Of a DNA stretch of 64,000 bases, positions 37,186 through 49,413 are shown one piece after another (positions within the stretch are counted from its first letter, which is position 1; each line of letters opens with the position of its first letter). Under the pieces are notes generated by a model. That model did no database searches and was not told the DNA's origin. It saw nothing but the letters and a program-made list of their open reading frames with translations. Source of the stretch: Parapristionchus giblindavisi (Eukaryota; Nematoda; Chromadorea; Rhabditida; Diplogasteridae); NCBI GenBank assembly GCA_943737045.1, contig CALSFV010000034.1:62001-126000 (forward strand), in the 5' to 3' direction. The translations under genes and the position numbers were made by a program.

Positions 37186-37648
37186 ATGGTAAGAAATTGA
37201 TGAATATCCAAATTACTTCATCCTAAATATGATTTTACAGATTCGTCATCTATTGATTTTCGCTCTTACTGTTAGTGCTTTTATTTTTCTCAAGACTAAC
37301 ATCTCATGTTCTGCTACTCATTTTTGTTTCATTGATTTATCAGCCGAGCGCGCGCGTTTTCGTAACTGCGGATGTAGACCAAGTGTACCCGGAACCTTAC
37401 AGCGACGTGCATATCGGTCTATCGTATACCACATGATCCAGTTCTACCGCTCTCTCACGTTACAGCAACAATTGATGTCGCACAGCGTATCCCACATGAT
37501 GCAGTATTTACATTCTAATCACCATTACCCACGAATTCCGAACACCACAGTAAGCATGATTTCCACGGTTACTGTAACCAATACGTATCCTTATCATGTG
37601 ACTAACCAAGTCCAACTCGCGTCCAAGTCATGGTTCAGTTTATTTTGA
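37186..37648 (+). CDS. Possible spliced reading frame with a signal peptide, in repeat DNA
   Basis: ATG at 37186-37188 is followed at once by GTAAG. An ATTTTACAG acceptor at 37240 opens a frame beginning IRHLLIFALTVSAFIFLK, which resembles a signal peptide, and it runs 136 residues to 37648. Most of it is translated minisatellite, so it is doubtful as a gene. However, the same ATG-GTAAG and TTTTACAG-ATYCGTCATC pattern recurs inverted near 39761-39710, and the whole is mirrored in the right arm. Confidence 0.22.
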
Positions 37649-39565
37649 CTGGTGCAAATGGCCTACAGTACATCACACGCAACAGTAATCCAGGGTACCG
37701 GCCTATCACACCACAAACGACACTATCTGTTGACCAACCGTACCCCGCACCGTACACAGTAACCTTTGATATCTACATACCCCTCACCTTACAGTAACCA
37801 CGGATATCGATCTACCGTATTGATTACGATTCAGATAACATTAATTCATTAACAGTAATCCATGATACCGACCAACTGTGCCACAATCGTTACAGTAACC
37901 GCAGATATATTAACCTATCGAATCATGCACAGCTTATCGAAAATAACAGCGGATGTAGACCAGGGCTGGGACAGAAAATTATTTTTTTCTGAAAACAGAA
38001 AACAGAAATTTCTGTTTTCAAAAAGCAGAAAAAACAGAAAATTCAGAAAAAAACAGAAAATGTCATAAAATCATTGATTTGCCTTATTTTCATAATGTTT
38101 TTATTAGTTCGGTTGCAAAACCAATTTCGCATACATTTTTATCGAGGCGCCAGCGAAAAACAACAAAATAGCAACATCATAGAATCGAAACGATGATACC
38201 GGCTTCATTCGACTATCTCCAACACCGAGATACCAAAGCCCGATCATGAAATTTTCGGCCGACTATACATAGCGATTAAATTTTGCCGAGTAGGGATAGT
38301 TTGCGAACGCTTTTCCGATATTCTGGCAAATTCTTGACTGTATGTGGTAAATAGCTGTTTTTTCGACTAACATATGCCAGAATGTGGGCAAATCGTGTAC
38401 AAAAGTAGGGAAAGAAGGGAAATCTGATGCCATATTTGGGCCAATTTATTGTCTCTGTGTACGGTATTTTTAAAAAAAACACTTAGTAAATGAAAACTGA
38501 ATGAGTTTTTTTTCATTTTTTAAACAATTTTAATAATTAATATTTTCTGAAAATTTTCTGTTTTAAAAATATATTTTCTGTTTCTGGTCAGAAAATTTTC
38601 TGGTCTCCAAAATGACCAGAAAACAGAAAAAACAGAAAATTCAGAAACAGAAATTTCCAGCCCTGATGTAGACCAAGTGTAACCTTAGAGTGACCGTCTA
38701 TCGTATCCCACATGATTCTGTTCTACCGCTCTTGCACGTTACAGCAACAATTGATGTCGCGCAGCGTATCCCACGTGATGCAGTATTTACATTGTACTTA
38801 CCATTTTCCACAAATTCCAAACACTACAGTAAGCATGACTCTCACGGTTACTGTAACCAAGTCGTGTCCTGACCATGTGACTAACCAAGTCCAACTTGCG
38901 TCCAAGCCATGGTTGCGTTTAATTTGACTGAAGCAAGTGGAAAATGGCCTACAGTACATTACACGCAACAGTAAGCCAGGGTACCTGCCTATCACACCAC
39001 AAACGACACAGCAACCGCATATATTGAACAACCGTACCCGCACCGTACACAGTAACCATTGATATCTACATACCGCACCCCTTAAATTACAGTAACCACG
39101 TATATCGATCTACCGTATTGATTACGATTCAGTTAACATTAATTCATTAACAGTAATCCAGGATACCGACCAACTGTGCCACAATCGTTACAGTAACCGC
39201 AGATATTTACCTATCGGATCACGCACCTTCCAGCAACCGTGAGGTTTGACCTACCGCTCCGGCACGTTACAGCACGGTAATCGGTTACAAGTCATACCGT
39301 GACCAAGTAAAAAAAATTTCCTACAGTACATCGCAAGCTATAGTAATCTATGATATCGACCTACCGTACACCACACCTTACAGTATCCCTCACGATTCAG
39401 TTAAGATTAAGTTCATACCTACCGCTCCCGTAAGTTCGACGTATCCTGCATGATAATGCAATATTTGCATATCTGATTGCCAATGCCCACGAGCATTACA
39501 GGGTTTTTCACGGTTATTGTAACAGGTATAACAGGACTAATATACACGGTCACTGTAAGGGTCGG
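37366..39565 (+). repeat. TTACAGTAACC-rich minisatellite block (left arm)
   Basis: Degenerate units of roughly 50-65 bp carry a core (G)TTACAGTAACC, often followed by GATATCGACCTACCG. A ~600-bp part is duplicated in direct order (from about 37366 and from about 38667) on either side of a hAT MITE. Segments near 37150-37330 and 39620-39830 bound the block as inverted repeats. Right-arm counterpart: about 52534-54733. Confidence 0.8.
37961..38665. mobile_element. hAT-type MITE, left-arm copy
   Basis: A 705-bp element with ends CAGGGCTGGG and TTTCCAGCCCTG and a perfect 8-bp target duplication ATGTAGAC at 37953-37960 and 38666-38673. The subterminal regions are full of ACAGAAAATTTTC-type repeats. 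It interrupts the GATGTAGACCAAGTG unit that is seen whole at about 37368. No transposase frame. Confidence 0.93.
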
Positions 39566-39973
39566 TGTACGCTTGGTCTTCACCCGCATTTACCAAAAAG
39601 TGCGGGCTCCGCTGGTTAATCAGAAAAACAAATAGCCTGAAATGCAGAACGAGATGTTAGTCTTGAGTGATATAAAAACAATAAGAACAAACACCAATAG
39701 ATGACGGATCTGTAAAATTATATTTAGGATAAAGTATTTTGGATATACGTCAATTTCTTACCATGCTTAAAGAAATATTAGAAGCGACCGAAGAGTCGAA
39801 ATTAAAGATGAAAGAATGAAATGGACGAAAGGTTCTGATCATTTTATTGTTGCAAATTTTGCAGAATGTATGCGAATTTTCGCTCACTCCTTCTCGCAAT
39901 GTACCGGTCCAACGTCAATGTGTTGCGTACAATGATAGTTCATAGCCGCTCTTATTCGCATTCATTCCATTCG

Positions 39974-40050
39974 TTGAGCTGGTCGAGTGGTGAAAGCGTT
40001 TGACTGTCAATCGAAAGAGTGATTGTTCGATCCTCATCTCTTGCAAAAAC
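39974..40050 (+). other. tRNA-like sequence, GTC anticodon-like loop (left arm)
   Basis: A-box TGGTCGAGTGG, anticodon-stem-like TTTGA-CTGTCAA-TCGAA (GTC, Asp) and B-box GTTCGATCC. The T-stem pairs poorly, so it is probably a tRNA-derived pseudogene. Inverted copy at about 52054-52126. Confidence 0.5.
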
Positions 40051-40204
40051 TATTGCCGTTCTCGTCCCCACTCGACCTGCCTATCGAGGTGACCATGTCG
40101 ACGTGACCATTATCGTTGTACCACTTAACGATGTGACCACTTAACGAGGACCACTTAGTGATAATATCGTTGACCATATTCATAGCGGCTTACGCTGATA
40201 TATA

Positions 40205-41256
40205 GAATAAGGAACAGATGAAATGTGTAATTTCTCGAGTACTTTCAGATAAAAATATGAAAATCCAACTTTTTGATTTTGTATTCCATAAGGAATTGAT
40301 TTTGTTCCACAGTTCCGGGACCTATTTTGTTTTGGGCTCAATCGATAGAGCTCGTCAATAGCTTTCATTTAAGCCCTTGGGAGCCGATTTAAGTTGGCAT
40401 TTGGCTGAATGACGGCCAAAAAACTGCATTTGAATGCTGGTAGATCACTAATAAAAGCCGCGCGTTGCTTTGATCTACTCGCCATTGTCGGCTAATTGAC
40501 AGGATTGTCCTGTAATGTACTGGAGAATGTGCTGACGATCAATCTGACGTCGAGTCGCTCACCCAAGTTTGTTTTGTTCTCGCTGCAGCCAAATCAGCGA
40601 AATTAGTCCATTCCGATGGGTCCTGGAACTGATTGACCGATGAATGCTGTAGATCTGAGAGAAAGTTCCATTTAGAGCTCTCTGGATCTCAGGCCAAGTA
40701 ATCTATGTTTCTCAAAGAACTCCCGAGACAGTTCTCGCATGATTGAATCGACGTAGCCATCTTGGATGCCCATCCACTGGGCGGAACTGGAACTTTCTCT
40801 CCTATCTACAGCATTCATTGGTCAATCCGTACAGGAAACATCGGAATGGACTAATTTCGCTGATTTGGCTGCAGCGAGAACAAAACGTACTTGGGTGAGC
40901 GACTCGACGTCAGATTGATCATCAGCAAATTCTCCAGTATATTAAAGGACAATCCAGTCAATTAGCCGACAATGGCGAGTAGATCAAAGCAACGCGGGGC
41001 TTTTATTAGTGATCTACCAGCTTTCAAATGCAGTTTTTTGGCCGTCATTCAGCCAAATGCCAACTTAAATCGGCTCCCAAGGGCTTAAATAAAAGCTATT
41101 GACGAGCTCTATCGATTGAGCCCAAAACAAAATAGGTCCCGGAACTGTGGAACAAAATCAACTCCTTATGGAACACAAAATCAAAAAGTTGGATTTTCAC
41201 ATTTTTATCTGAAAGTACTCGAGAAATTACACATTTCACCTGTTGAACACTTTTTC
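40205..41256. repeat. ~1.05-kb foldback module (left arm)
   Basis: The two halves are inverted copies meeting near 40730. GAAATGTGTAATTTCTCGAG at 40217 pairs with its complement ending at about 41241, and GGCTGAATGACGGCC at 40403 pairs with one near 41041. Further copies: a whole one at 50838-51890 and one with the far end missing at 49414-50195. Confidence 0.88.
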
Positions 41257-42289
41257 CTAGCTCTCCTGTGAGCCGAGAAAATCGCTTCGGAAGGGGCCTC
41301 AACGACGAACTTTGACGTGAGCTCCTGGAGAGACGATTGATCTACCAACCTTGCTACTCTGGTTCAGTGATGTCCTACCCAAGGACCATCGAAAACCGTG
41401 GAGAAAAGAGGGGGTCAGCTCAAAAGTGTGTAGTAAAGCAGACGATTTTCGTCAATCCTTACGTGACATGCGTGATATTTGTATTGAATGTACTACCAAT
41501 GTATAATGATTTTCAATGTTTATTGATGCAGAAACAGAAAGAGCGCATGCAAAATCAATATCGGATGATTACGGTAGCATGTCAAAGCTGCAAAAGTTAA
41601 GCGTATAGCTCTTGGAATGTGACTATTGCATGTTAGAGATGTCCACAAAAGTTGCTACTCTATTGCTGAAGTATGATCTTTAATCTTTGTATTTTGATCT
41701 TTGTCCACAATTTTTCGAACAATGGGCGAAAATAACGGTTTTCGACAGTATTCTTAGTTGTTGAATTTTTTCGCTTGTTATTTTCTGTTAAAAGAAGATA
41801 AATCTAACATTTGTGACCATTTATTGGTTACAAGATACCATAGTATTGATTACAAGATAGGAAGTGGTTCCGTTTCAGTGCTAGATCAGTGATAGAGTGC
41901 CAAGATGATCAGACGAGATCGATAGGCAGAGACGCAGAGAGTCATCGCGCGCGCACTGAACTTGACTTACCACCACTATTGAGACGGGTGGCGGGAGGAG
42001 ATAACTTTACTGAAAAAAAAAATAAAATTTTAAAAAAATGATAATTTTGATAAAATAAATACTGTAAATGACTCTAATAATTTTATTGGCACAGATTTCG
42101 TATGAAAAAGTCGAAATATCTGCGAAAGAAAAGATAAATTCTCTGGCGGCCAGAAATATATTTAGTTGATAAAGCTCAAACTAATGCTGATAAATAACTG
42201 ATAAATAACTTTAATAAATCACTTGACACGGGCAAGACCAGCTACAGTACCTTAGAAAGAATCAGAATCAGAATAATAATAATAATATT

Positions 42290-43160
42290 AAAACGCATTC
42301 TCCCTTACAGCGGAGGGGCTGTGGGTGGGGCATGGCACAATGTTTCAAAATCATCCCAGGCGACTCATATTTGATGGTTGGAGTCCCTAGGGGCGGCATA
42401 CACTTCAGCCAAAAATTTGACCCAAATTATCGATTTTTGATCTACCAAAAGTCGAAAAATCAAAGTGTGATTTCCATAGCATGTTGTATACCATTCGATA
42501 GAGGATCCAAAGTTATATAAGTATACCAAGTTTCATAAGTTTTCATAACTCCATGTTCGAGAAATAACCGATTTTTCAATTTTTGACCAGGTTTTTTTGT
42601 TTTGATCTAATCGCTTACTATGTTACTATCATTTCCAGTTTCTGAATTTTTGATATGTTGTGTAAAAATGGATGCGCTATCCGAATATCATACTTATCTG
42701 GACCAGCTACAAACCGCCCATAGTGATATCATGCGACGAACGCCTTACTTTTAGCGCCCGAACGCCGACGCTGGTTCGAATCCTGTCAGAGACATAAATT
42801 TTTGCAAATTTATTTTCTTCTCAAATTTGACTTTAAATTATATTTTCATGTGTTTTATCGTTTTTTCACTAATTTATTTTACGGAATGACCACTTACATT
42901 ACCAAAAATACTAAAAAAATCTTATAACTGTTACAGTATCGGAAAAAGTCATTCGACGAACGAAAAAAATGTTTTTTTCGTTAGTGATATTTCTTTAAAA
43001 TGTTTTTTGTTGTTATTATCTATTAAAAGAAGACAAATGTAAATTGAAACTCGTTAAACATCTCGGTTTTCGCAAAATGTTTGAAAAATTTAAACCTAAG
43101 ATCAAAGATCAAAGTACAATGATCAGAGATCAAAGTTCAGCAATAGAGTAAAAACTGTTG
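42290..43160 (+). repeat. Inner inverted repeat, left member
   Basis: Pairs with 44985-45735 (positions sum to about 88,037) and, from 43055, with 44390-44510. Includes a tRNA-like sequence at about 42724-42798 with a perfect B-box (GGTTCGAATCC). Confidence 0.85.
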
Positions 43161-44390
43161 TGACTTTTATAGTTTCACCTGTTTTACCGTGTTTGCACTA
43201 ATTTATTGTATGAAATAACCATAAACATTATCTGAAATCTTAGAACTAATAGAGTATCGACAAAAAAGTCATGGGACGCTTTTTCATTTTTTTAAAACAT
43301 TTGATTAAGGAAAGCAATTAAGCTGATATTTTGTGTCAATGTACGCAACTCATCAAAGAATCCAACCATGATGTGTTGGTTTAATTAACTGGTTTAAACA
43401 ACTGTTGCGTAATGATGACGCAATCTACGCACACTTTTGACAATTTATACTTCTTTAGTGAATAAGCCCTGTTCTTCTGAAATATTGTGAGAGTGCAGAC
43501 ATCCACTAGAAAATTTCGGCTCCGATTTCAGGCTGTAAATGGGTTGCAAATTTGGCATTCAAAATTGAAAACTCAGCTTATAGGTATACTAACGACCCGC
43601 TCTAACAAGATGTGGCGAGTGCTGCTCCTTTATTTTATAAAATGATAAGGCACGTCTGTCTGTCTGAGCGTCTGTCTGTCCGTTACACTGCATCTTTCCC
43701 TATAAAACACTTCGAATCGACCAATCTTCTCAACAACTTTTAACTCATATTTCCCTGGTTCCAATCCTTTCATGTCTATTCTCTTTTGGTGATTTTTCTC
43801 ATCCATCGTTCATATTTTCACTTTTGAAGAACAACCGAAGCATTTTTTCACGAAAATTGATGTGTAGTCACACTTTTAAACGTTTTCCAGCATTTATCCC
43901 AATAGAAAAACAAACCTGTACAAACATCTAACCCTCCTTCCACCTCAATCTCTCTCCTTCTCCGCTCTATCTTTATCTCTCTCTCCCTCTCAATCCACTT
44001 CCCTATCCCTCATCAAAAATTAAGCAAGTGGGTTAGAGTAATGACGCAAAATAAAACTTTATCCTCTTAGAGCTTAATCGCGTCATAGCTCTTCATTCGC
44101 TCGCAGGGCATGAAAATATTTTTTTGGAAGGAATGATTTTGAGATCCTATCGTTCAAAGGGCAGGTCTCTTAAAATTATGGCTTCTCATCAGGTAGCTTT
44201 GTAATGTATCATATATTTATGTCCCTTATTTTGGTTTTGTTGAGATTCCTTTCAGACCGACAGCAAACGTTCTGCTGAGGTACACTCGGTAACAGCGCGT
44301 ACGCTCAAACTTGCGCTTTCTCTCCCTAGCAGTTCTCGTCCCTGCGCCTTTATTGATTAAATCTCTTATTTTTACAGCTCTTATATTTGT
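43160..44390. other. Loop of the inner palindrome, no gene seen
   Basis: 1.2 kb of non-repeated AT-rich sequence with a GTCTGTCTGTCTG run near 43652-43680 and a CTCTCTCCTTCTCC-rich stretch near 43950. No frame or RNA was recognised. Confidence 0.55.
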
Positions 44391-44811
44391 TAGAGAAGCT
44401 CACAAATGTTTTTACTCTATTGCTGAACTTTGATCTCTGTTCATTGTACTTTGATCTTTGATCTTAGTTTTTACATTTTTCAAACATTTTGCGAAAACCG
44501 AGCTGTTTAAGGGGAGAGTTTCCCATAAATATATTGATTGAAATTCCGAAAATGTTCGAGAGTGAAATTTTGTCCCACCACGAATTGACGAACTATCATA
44601 CTGTAGTTTAAGGAATGCGCGATTGATTTCCACGCTGGTGCTTGGCTGGAGCATCGATATTTGATGCAAATCACATATTAATGCAGTGCATGCAAATCGA
44701 AATTTGATTTACATAGTGAATATCTGTGCTGCCTCTTAATACAACCCATCTATGCAAATATGTCGCTTCTTGGATAGACATATCACTGTCTAACAAAGGG
44801 CTTACATCTCT

Positions 44812-44880
44812 ACTTGGCCAAGTGGTCTAGGGCGCTCTCTTTCGACGTGCATAAAGGGTTCGATTACCAGATCGGGTCGC
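44812..44880 (+). other. tRNA-like sequence in the palindrome centre
   Basis: TTGGCCAAGTGGTCTAGGGC resembles a tRNA D-arm/A-box and GGGTTCGATTACC an imperfect B-box. Stem pairing is poor. It lies in the 44510-44985 segment that is absent from the mirrored side. Confidence 0.45.
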
Positions 44881-44984
44881 GAATTTTGCTGATTTCTTTG
44901 AAATGCTCTAGTTCGACTTTTCCGTACGGGGATCTCCCGCGAATTTGAACGCATAATTCTCCAAGGGATACCGTCCCTTTAACG

Positions 44985-45735
44985 AGTTTCAATGTATTTT
45001 TGTCTTCTTTTAATAGATAATAACAACAAAAAACATTTTAAAGAAATATCACTGACGAAAAAACATTTTTTTCGTTCGTCGAATGACTTTTTCCGATACT
45101 GTAACAGTTATAAGAGTTTTTTTAGCATTTTTGGTAATGTAAGTGGTCATTCCGTGCAATAAATTAGTGAAAAGACGATAAAACACATGAAAATATAATT
45201 TAAAAGTCAAATTTAAGACGAAAAAAAATTTGCAAAAATTTATGTCTCTGACAGGATTCGAACCAGCGTCGGCGTTCGGGCGCTAAAAGTAAGGTGTTCG
45301 TCGCATGATTTCACTATGGGCGGTTTGTAGCTGGTCCAGATAAGTATGATATTCGGATAGCGCATCCATTTTTACACAACATATCAAAAATTCAGAAACT
45401 GGAAATGATAGTAACATAGTAAGCGATTAGATCAAAACAAAAAAACCTGGTCAAAAATTGAAAAATCGGTTATTTCTCGAACATGGAGTTATGAAAACTT
45501 ATGAAACTTGGTATACTTATATAACTTTGGATCCTCTATCGAATGGTATACAACATGCCATAGAAATCACACTTTGATTTTTCGACTTTTGGTAGATCAA
45601 AAATCGATAATTTGGATCAAATTTTTGGCTGAAGTGTATGCCGCCCCTAGGGACTCCAACCATCAAATATGAGTCGCCTAGGATGATTTTGAAACATTGT
45701 GCCATACCCCCGCCGCACTTATGGAGAACGCATTT
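44985..45735 (-). repeat. Inner inverted repeat, right member
   Basis: Reverse complement of 42290-43055, with the mirrored tRNA-like sequence at about 45240-45318. A ~475-bp insertion (44510-44985) separates it from the rest of the inner match at 44390-44510. Confidence 0.85.
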
Positions 45736-45759
45736 TAAATTTATCCGTTAAAATGATAA

Positions 45760-46207
45760 CTTACAAGGGAATGCTTAGAACTCACCATGGAGTTATGCTT
45801 AGTGACATATATCACTGAAATCGGAATGAAATTTTGACTGGATATCCGTTGAGTCTACTTGCCACGAGCTTCTGGTATTCGAGAAAATCGATAACGAAAA
45901 CCCGAATATTGAAAGCATGAAAACGACTATCTTGATATGGATAGCCATATCAACCCGGTTTTCAGCTCCAATCCACTGCAGTAGAAGCGTCAGTGACAAT
46001 GAAGATGAAAACCAAGTTGATGTGGCTATCCATATCAAGAAAGTCGTGTTTAGGCCTTCAATATCCTGTTTTGCGTTATCGATTTTCTCGAATACTAGAA
46101 GCTCGTGGCAAGCAGACTCAACTGATATCCAGTCAGAATTTGATACCGATTCCAGTGATATATGTCACTAATCATAACTCCATGGTGAGTTCCAAGCATT
46201 CCCTTGT
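45760..46207. repeat. ~450-bp near-perfect palindrome
   Basis: The halves meet near 45985. AAGCATTCCCTTG / CAAGGGAATGCTT mark the ends, and TTGATATGGATAGCCA pairs with its complement across the centre. Part of one half reappears at 48060-48360, inverted, beyond the retrotransposon fragment. Confidence 0.85.
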
Positions 46208-46305
46208 TAGATACAGTGAACACGGCGGTTCAATGAAGAGAAATCCCTACATTTAACTTTGGCTTGAAGGCTCTTGCATTACGAAAAATCGGCAAAGTTG
46301 ATTTG

Positions 46306-46378
46306 CACTGGGCGGGATTCGAACCTACGAGGTTCGGATAGATAAACAAAAGCTCTATCCACTAAGCCATATCGGCAT
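46306..46378 (-). other. tRNA-like sequence, minus strand
   Basis: On the minus strand, ATGGCTTAGTGGATAGAGC (A-box-like) and AGGTTCGAATCCCGCCC (good B-box). The acceptor stem does not close, so it is a pseudogene or tRNA-derived element. Confidence 0.5.
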
Positions 46379-46744
46379 GTCTCGCGAATCGTAAAACTCG
46401 ATGATAGGTCTAGTCAGAAGCGAGCGCCCAGATATACCGTAGTCAACTTTCGCGCTGGGAGAACCTAGATGTTTTAGTGCTTATCATCACTCAGTTTGCG
46501 ATACTTTCTTTCTCCGGCAAGAGCTTCTTAGTTACTATCATTGAGCCGCCGTGGTGAACAGTTGATGTAGTGATGTATCCACATCATGCCATCTTTTCTT
46601 GATACAATGAATCTTACAATTTAGTATTTGCAGTCGAAATACACAAATGTAGAATAAATTTAAAGGTTTGGAAATAAAACTCATTGAAAAACTAAACCTA
46701 ATATTAGGAATTTTAAGTATATGATCACTCTCATTGAGATATTA

Positions 46745-48055
46745 CTGTAGATTTATTTATTTATTTATTTATCATACATCATAAAGATGTTCCAACAAGT
46801 AAAATTAACGAATTAAAATTAAGAAATCTGCACAGGGAGAATAAACGGGGGCAATGGATAAAGGGAAATGGGGGGAGGTGAAGAAGGTCAGGGATGTCTC
46901 AATAACGTTTTCTCAAATGCCAAGATCAAAGATCAGAGTGGGATCAATGATTTAGGGTGGATGAGGCCCTAGCGGGAAGAGGACCGCATAAGTCAGTGTG
47001 AACGGAAACTGACATGGCAATGAGGATCTTGTATATGAGACATCATTTAAAGGGGCGAAATATCAATACATAAATTACTAATTAAATCAAAACATAATAA
47101 TAATTTAGATTTAATGGAATTGGTGTTCAGATGTGGGTCTAAGATAGAAGGAAGTTTTGTCAGAAATCGGGAAGTTCTATTAGAGAATGAAGAGCGAAGG
47201 TTTTCTCTTTTGGCTCGTGGGATATGGAAAGCAAACGAGGATAAACGACCAAATGAAGGCTTGAAAATATAGAAACAACTACAAGGAATATCAACTTCAC
47301 ATCTCAAAATCTTAATGGCAAAAATGATATCAATAACAATTCTTCTATGATAAAGCGAATTAAGCGAGAATAGGGTCAAACGTTGAGGGTAGGGTGGAGG
47401 GAGAGAATACGAAAGAGAACAACGATGATACAGTAATCTAGTAAATACATGTTGGACCTTTTCTAATTGGCGTACTAACCCCTTTGACAAGGGTGACCAA
47501 ACTGGTGAGGCATATTCAATAATGGGGAGTACGTATGATTTGAAAGCTCTAATATATACATCAGATCGAGTACAAGAGATCGATCTAAAAATACGATAAA
47601 CAAGTGACAAGGACTTTTTACAAATAATGGCAATATGAGACTTAAAATTCAATAGAGGATCGATATAAACACCTAAGTCACGGGTAGAAGAAGATGAAGG
47701 GAGAATGTGAGAGAGAATAGAGTAGGGTAAAGCAGGATTTGTTTTGCCTACCTATATGTAGAACGGAGCACTTTTTTTGTGCAACCGATAACTGCCAGTT
47801 TTCGCAGTATTCTAATAGAGAAGTTAACCCTTGAGAAAGTTGAGAGTGAGATTCATGTGGAGAAATATGTGAAAAAGTAGAGAAAAGTTTGATATCGTCT
47901 GCGAACATTTGAATACCTATTTGAGGGAGATGACTGAATACCCTTGGGAGATCCGAAACATATATCAAAAAAAGTAATGGACCCAAAACTGTACCTTGTG
48001 GAACACCAAAAGTGACCACTCTATCAGATGATAGAGTATCACCTTTTTCTCACTG
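46745..48055 (-). mobile_element. 5'-truncated non-LTR retrotransposon with a frameshift
   Basis: On the minus strand, a reverse transcriptase starts abruptly with SSDRVVTFGVPQGTVLGPLL, then the FADDIKLF box, and breaks frame near 47680. It continues with LLNFKSHIAIICKKSLSLVY, SYVLPIIEYASPVWSPL and a LINE C-terminal region to 47047. The 3' tail is a TAAATAAATAAATAAA repeat at about 46752-46772. It differs from the element at 1-2723. It lies between a 450-bp palindrome and a partial copy of that palindrome, so it probably inserted there. Confidence 0.88.
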
Positions 48056-49413
48056 AAAATCGACGATCATAAACACGACTTTCTTGATATGGATAGCCAC
48101 ATCAACTTGGTTTTCATCTTCATTGTCACTGACACTTCTACTGCAGTGGATTGGAGCTGAAAACCGGGTTGATATGGCTATCCATATCAAGATAGTCGTT
48201 TTCATGCTTTCAATATTCGGGTTTTCGTTATCGATTTTCTCGAATACCAGAAGCTCGTGGCAAGTAGACTCAACGGATATCCAGTCAAAATTTCATTCCG
48301 ATTTCAGTGATATATGTCACTAAGCATAACTCCATGGTGAGTTCTAAGCATTCCCTTGTAAGTTATCATTTTAACGGATAAATTTAATATTATTATTATT
48401 ATTCTGATTCTGATTCTTTCTAAGGTACTGTAGCTGGTCTTGCCCGTGTCAAGTGATTTATTAAAGTTATTTATCAGTTATTTATCAGCATTAGTTTGAG
48501 CTTTATCAACTAAATATATTTCTGGCCGCCAGAGAATTTATCTTTTCTTTCGCAGATATTTCGACTTTTTAATACGAAATCTGTGCCAATAAAATTATTA
48601 GAGTCATTTACAGTATTTATTTTATCAAAATTATCATTTTTTTAAATTTTTTTTTTTTCAGTAAAGTTATCTCCTCCCGCCACCCGTCTCAATAGTGGTG
48701 GTAAGTCAAGTGCAGTGCGCGCGCGATGACTCTCTGCGTCTCTGCCTATCGATCTCGTCTGATCATCTTGGCACTCTATCACTGATCTAGCACTGAAACG
48801 GAACCACTTCCTATCTTGTAATCAATACTATGGTATCTTGTAACCAATAAATGGTCACAAATGTTAGATTTATCTTCTTTTAACAGAAAATAACAAGCGA
48901 AAAAATTCAACAACTAAGAATACTGTCGAAAACCGTTATTTTCGCCCATTGTTCGAAAAATTGTGGACAAAGATCAAAATACAAAGATTAAAGATCATAC
49001 TTCAGCAATAGAGTAGCAACTTTTGTGGACATCTCTAACATGCAATAGTCACATTCCAAGAGCTATACGCTTAACTTTTGCAGCTTTGACATGCAACCGT
49101 AATCATCCGATATTGATTTTGCATGCGCTCTTTCTGTTTCTGCATCAATAAACATTGAAAATCATTATACATTGGTAGTACATTCAATACAAATATCACG
49201 CATGTCAGCTAAGGATTGACTGATTCCACTACACACTTTTGAGTTGACCCCCACTTTTCTCCACGGTTTTCGATGGTCCTTGGGTAGGACATCCCTGAAC
49301 CAGAGTAGCAAGGTTGGTAGATCAAGAATCTCTCCAGGAGCTCACGTCAAAGTTCGTCGTTGAGGCCCCTTCCGATGCGATTTTCACGGCTCACAGGAGA
49401 GCTAGGAAAAAGT

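Larger units (their letters stand above)
32885..42290 (+). repeat. Left arm of a giant composite inverted repeat
   Basis: Starting at GTGGGATTTCCAGACAGGTG (32885), the sequence reappears reverse-complemented up to 58931. Within collinear stretches the paired positions add to a constant: about 91,816 for 33.7-34.9 kb and about 92,099 for 37.2-40.4 kb. The arm holds, in order, a terminal module, the 116-residue gene, a tRNA-like unit, a ~300-bp tandem repeat, a shared ~220-bp module (36783-36998), a TTACAGTAACC-rich block, a tRNA-like sequence, a foldback module and the ~300-bp monomer again. The arms differ by scattered substitutions and one ~1.4-kb insertion in the right arm. Confidence 0.92.

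Noticed and set aside
39974..40050. Functional tRNA-Asp gene
   Set aside because: The anticodon stem and boxes fit, but the T-arm and acceptor stem pair poorly, so I call it tRNA-like rather than tRNA.
45799..46256. Overlapping 79-87-codon frames with MIWIATSTWF / MKTTILIWIA starts
   Set aside because: They are opposite-strand readings of the same 450-bp palindrome, without coding features.
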